From NCBI GenBank assembly GCA_023409995.1, contig JAEYQN010000130.1:1-47731 (forward strand): DNA of 47,731 nucleotides. Reading direction: 5' to 3'. The notes beneath the pieces were generated by a model. That model was given only the letters and a program-made list of their open reading frames with translations, ran no database searches and had not been told where the DNA came from. Below, piece by piece: positions 46,386 to 47,731 of this stretch. Position 1 is the stretch's first letter. Every line of letters starts with the position of its first letter. The translations under genes were made by a program, and so were the position numbers. Source of the stretch: Cyanobacteria bacterium OH_CBB_238. Lineage in GTDB: Bacteria > Cyanobacteriota > Vampirovibrionia > Gastranaerophilales > Gastranaerophilaceae.

Positions 46386-47258
46386 TTACAAAAGATTTTT
46401 AAGCAGGTTAACTGTCGGATTGGCTTTATTTAGTATATAAAAATGCACTCCGTCTACTCCAAAATTTGTTAATTTTTCAAGTTGATTAGAAGCAAAATCC
46501 ATGCCAATTTCTCTTATAGCAGAATTGTCATCTTTGTACTTATGCAACTCCATCAACAAACATTCAGGAATAGTAACCTTGCACAATTCAGACATTTTAA
46601 AAATCTGATGATAATTTGTAATTGGTAATATTCCAGGAATTACAGGAATATTTATCCCCAACTCTCTAACTTTATCAACATATTTGAAGTAATATTCGTT
46701 ATCAAAAAATAGTTGTGTATAAATTACATCTGCACCTTCATCAACTTTTTTCTTTAGATTTAATAAATCCACATCTAAACATTTAGACTCCACATGTCCT
46801 TCAGGATAACCAGCTACAGCAAGTGAAATATCTGTATTCTGTTTTATAAATTTAACTAGCTCATTTGCATATTTGAAATCAAGCACATTTAGTGAGTTAT
46901 CATCAGAAAGATCCCCCCTAAGAGCCAAAACATTATTTATTCCTATTGCTTTCAACTCCAGTAGATAGTCATTTATGAATTCATTTGTAGCATTTACACA
47001 AGTTAAGTGAGGCATAACCTCAACGTCAAAGTTCTTTTTTACAATCTTTGTTAAATCCAAAGAATTATTTCTAGTTGAGCCACCAGCACCATATGTTATA
47101 GAAATCAGCTTCGGCTCGAAACACATCAATCCATTTAATTCCTTTATAATCTTTTCCAAGTTTTCTGTAGAAGAATCTTTAGGGGGAAATATTTCAAATG
47201 AAATGATAGGCTTTTTGAGGCTCACTTTTTCCTTATTGTATATGTCTTTCAGTCTCAT
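46386..47258 (-). CDS. metF: Methylenetetrahydrofolate reductase
   Basis: 290 residues. It reduces 5,10-methylene-THF to 5-methyl-THF for methionine synthesis using FAD. Motifs: PIISFEIFPPKD with the catalytic Glu, FEPKLISITYGAGGSTR, PHLTCVNAT, NNVLALRGDLSDD, AVAGYPEGH, ADVIYTQLFFDNEYYFKYV, IPVIPGILPI, and VDGVHFYILNKA. The ribosome site GAGGA overlaps the xerC/D stop, 7 bases before the ATG, so it follows the recombinase gene in one operon. No metH or metE is nearby. The following 156-base gap before glgA holds no gene and only weak promoter-like sequence. Confidence 0.96.
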   Translation of the reverse strand: MRLKDIYNKEKVSLKKPIISFEIFPPKDSSTENLEKIIKELNGLMCFEPKLISITYGAGGSTRNNSLDLTKIVKKNFDVEVMPHLTCVNATNEFINDYLLELKAIGINNVLALRGDLSDDNSLNVLDFKYANELVKFIKQNTDISLAVAGYPEGHVESKCLDVDLLNLKKKVDEGADVIYTQLFFDNEYYFKYVDKVRELGINIPVIPGILPITNYHQIFKMSELCKVTIPECLLMELHKYKDDNSAIREIGMDFASNQLEKLTNFGVDGVHFYILNKANPTVNLLKNLL

Positions 47259-47268
47259 TTAGCTTTCC

Positions 47269-47731
47269 TCATCCATTGATTGCAAAATAAACTTCTTTCA
47301 AGCGCTTTTTACTCACATGGGTATACAATTGAGTAGTCGAAACATCAGAGTGCCCCAAGAGTTCTTGAACTACACGCAAATCAGCACCATTTTCCAACAT
47401 GTGAGTCGCAAATGAATGTCTAAATGTATGAGGAGAAACATGCTTGTTAATTTTTTTCCCCAAATTTTGAATAATCAAATAAACATCTTGCCTTGTTACT
47501 ATTCGTGCATCTTCTGTTATAAATAGCCTTTTTGAAGTTAAATTATATTTTTTTACCGTAAATTCACGTTGTTTTAAATAGTCTTGAACAGCAGATTTAG
47601 CTTTCATTCCAATTGGAATAATTCTCTCCTTTGAACCTTTTCCAACACATCTAACATAGTTTTTTGATAAATCAATGTTTTGCAATTGAATATTGATTAA
47701 TTCTGAAACCCTTAATCCAGCAGCATACAAA
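47269..47731 (-). CDS. Tyrosine recombinase XerC/XerD, C-terminal part (5' end outside window)
   Basis: 154 residues of the catalytic domain. All active-site residues are visible: Arg in LYAAGLRVSEL, Lys in VGKGSKERIIPIG, HTFR in SPHTFRHSFATHML, His in LLGHSDVSTTQLYTHV and the nucleophile Tyr in that same block. The codon at the window edge is TTG for the internal Leu of LYAAG, not a start, so the gene continues beyond the window. It resolves chromosome dimers at dif sites, most likely as XerC or XerD; which one cannot be decided from this part. It is read together with metF. Confidence 0.93.
   Translation of the reverse strand, partial: LYAAGLRVSELINIQLQNIDLSKNYVRCVGKGSKERIIPIGMKAKSAVQDYLKQREFTVKKYNLTSKRLFITEDARIVTRQDVYLIIQNLGKKINKHVSPHTFRHSFATHMLENGADLRVVQELLGHSDVSTTQLYTHVSKKRLKEVYFAING

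Noticed and set aside
47269..47731. Xer-type recombinase as part of a mobile element
   Set aside because: It has the XerC/D core signatures and sits in an operon with metF, with no attachment site, transposase or phage genes nearby.

Overview
The window is AT-rich (roughly one third G+C by eye) and densely packed with genes. It uses the standard bacterial code: Shine-Dalgarno (SD) sites of the AGGAGG type, with ATG, GTG and TTG starts. A TolC-family outer-membrane channel and a type I secretion system indicate a two-membraned bacterium. The core genes are chromosomal housekeeping genes (polA, ruvB, pyk, eno, hisS, gatA, pnp, rsgA, ribBA, ribE, folK, metF, xerC/D). The AT-richness, a DUF212 (divergent PAP2) protein, a cyanobacteria-like prenyl synthase motif, a bacterial-type glycogen synthase with a long private N-terminus and orphan proteins with an N-terminal FKG motif make me favour a gut-type non-photosynthetic cyanobacterial relative (Vampirovibrionia/Gastranaerophilales). 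This placement is an inference and was not tested by any search.

Layout. 1-6.55 kb (+): the end of an RTX-like secreted protein, a terminator, then a complete type I secretion set (TolC, HlyB-like ABC exporter with degenerate C39 domain, HlyD adaptor) and a glycosyltransferase. 6.57-8.3 kb (-): ndk-tgt. 8.4-12.6 kb (+): a long TPR protein, a DUF5989 miniprotein, an SxtJ-type membrane protein and a NodU/CmcH carbamoyltransferase. 12.6-16.1 kb (+): polA and a small exported protein. 16.1-17.6 kb (-): pyk. 17.7-20.1 kb (+): ArsB/NhaD transporter and ruvB. 20.1-23.8 kb (mostly -): YhcH protein, tandem GNAT, ribBA-ribE. 23.9-25.65 kb (+): folK and a BaiN-like flavoprotein. 25.66-26.4 kb (-): Bax-inhibitor-1-like protein. 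26.5-32.6 kb (+): eno, lpdA, gatA, TPR-NHL protein and an orphan protein. 32.6-37.6 kb (-): uridine-kinase-like protein, HAD phosphatase, patatin, and a frameshifted pnp. 37.7-43.1 kb (+): rsgA, prenyl synthase, DUF212 protein, orphan histidine kinase, hisS. 43.1-47.7 kb (-): orphan protein, glgA, metF, and the end of a Xer recombinase cut by the window.

How the genes work together. The first block exports a large acidic repeat protein in one step across both membranes, and the co-directional glycosyltransferase may decorate it. The TPR/DUF5989/SxtJ/carbamoyltransferase block probably modifies a surface glycan or small molecule. The rest is central metabolism (pyruvate kinase, enolase, glycogen synthase, lipoamide dehydrogenase), cofactor synthesis (riboflavin, folate, methylene-THF reduction), DNA repair/recombination, and translation support. 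No stretch over 300 bases lacks a gene. I found no tRNA, rRNA, CRISPR array or insertion sequence. The points most worth a second look are the pnp frameshift, the secretion/glycosyltransferase operon, the carbamoyltransferase cluster, the unusual glycogen synthase, the poly-cysteine tail on enolase, and two apparently leaderless mRNAs.
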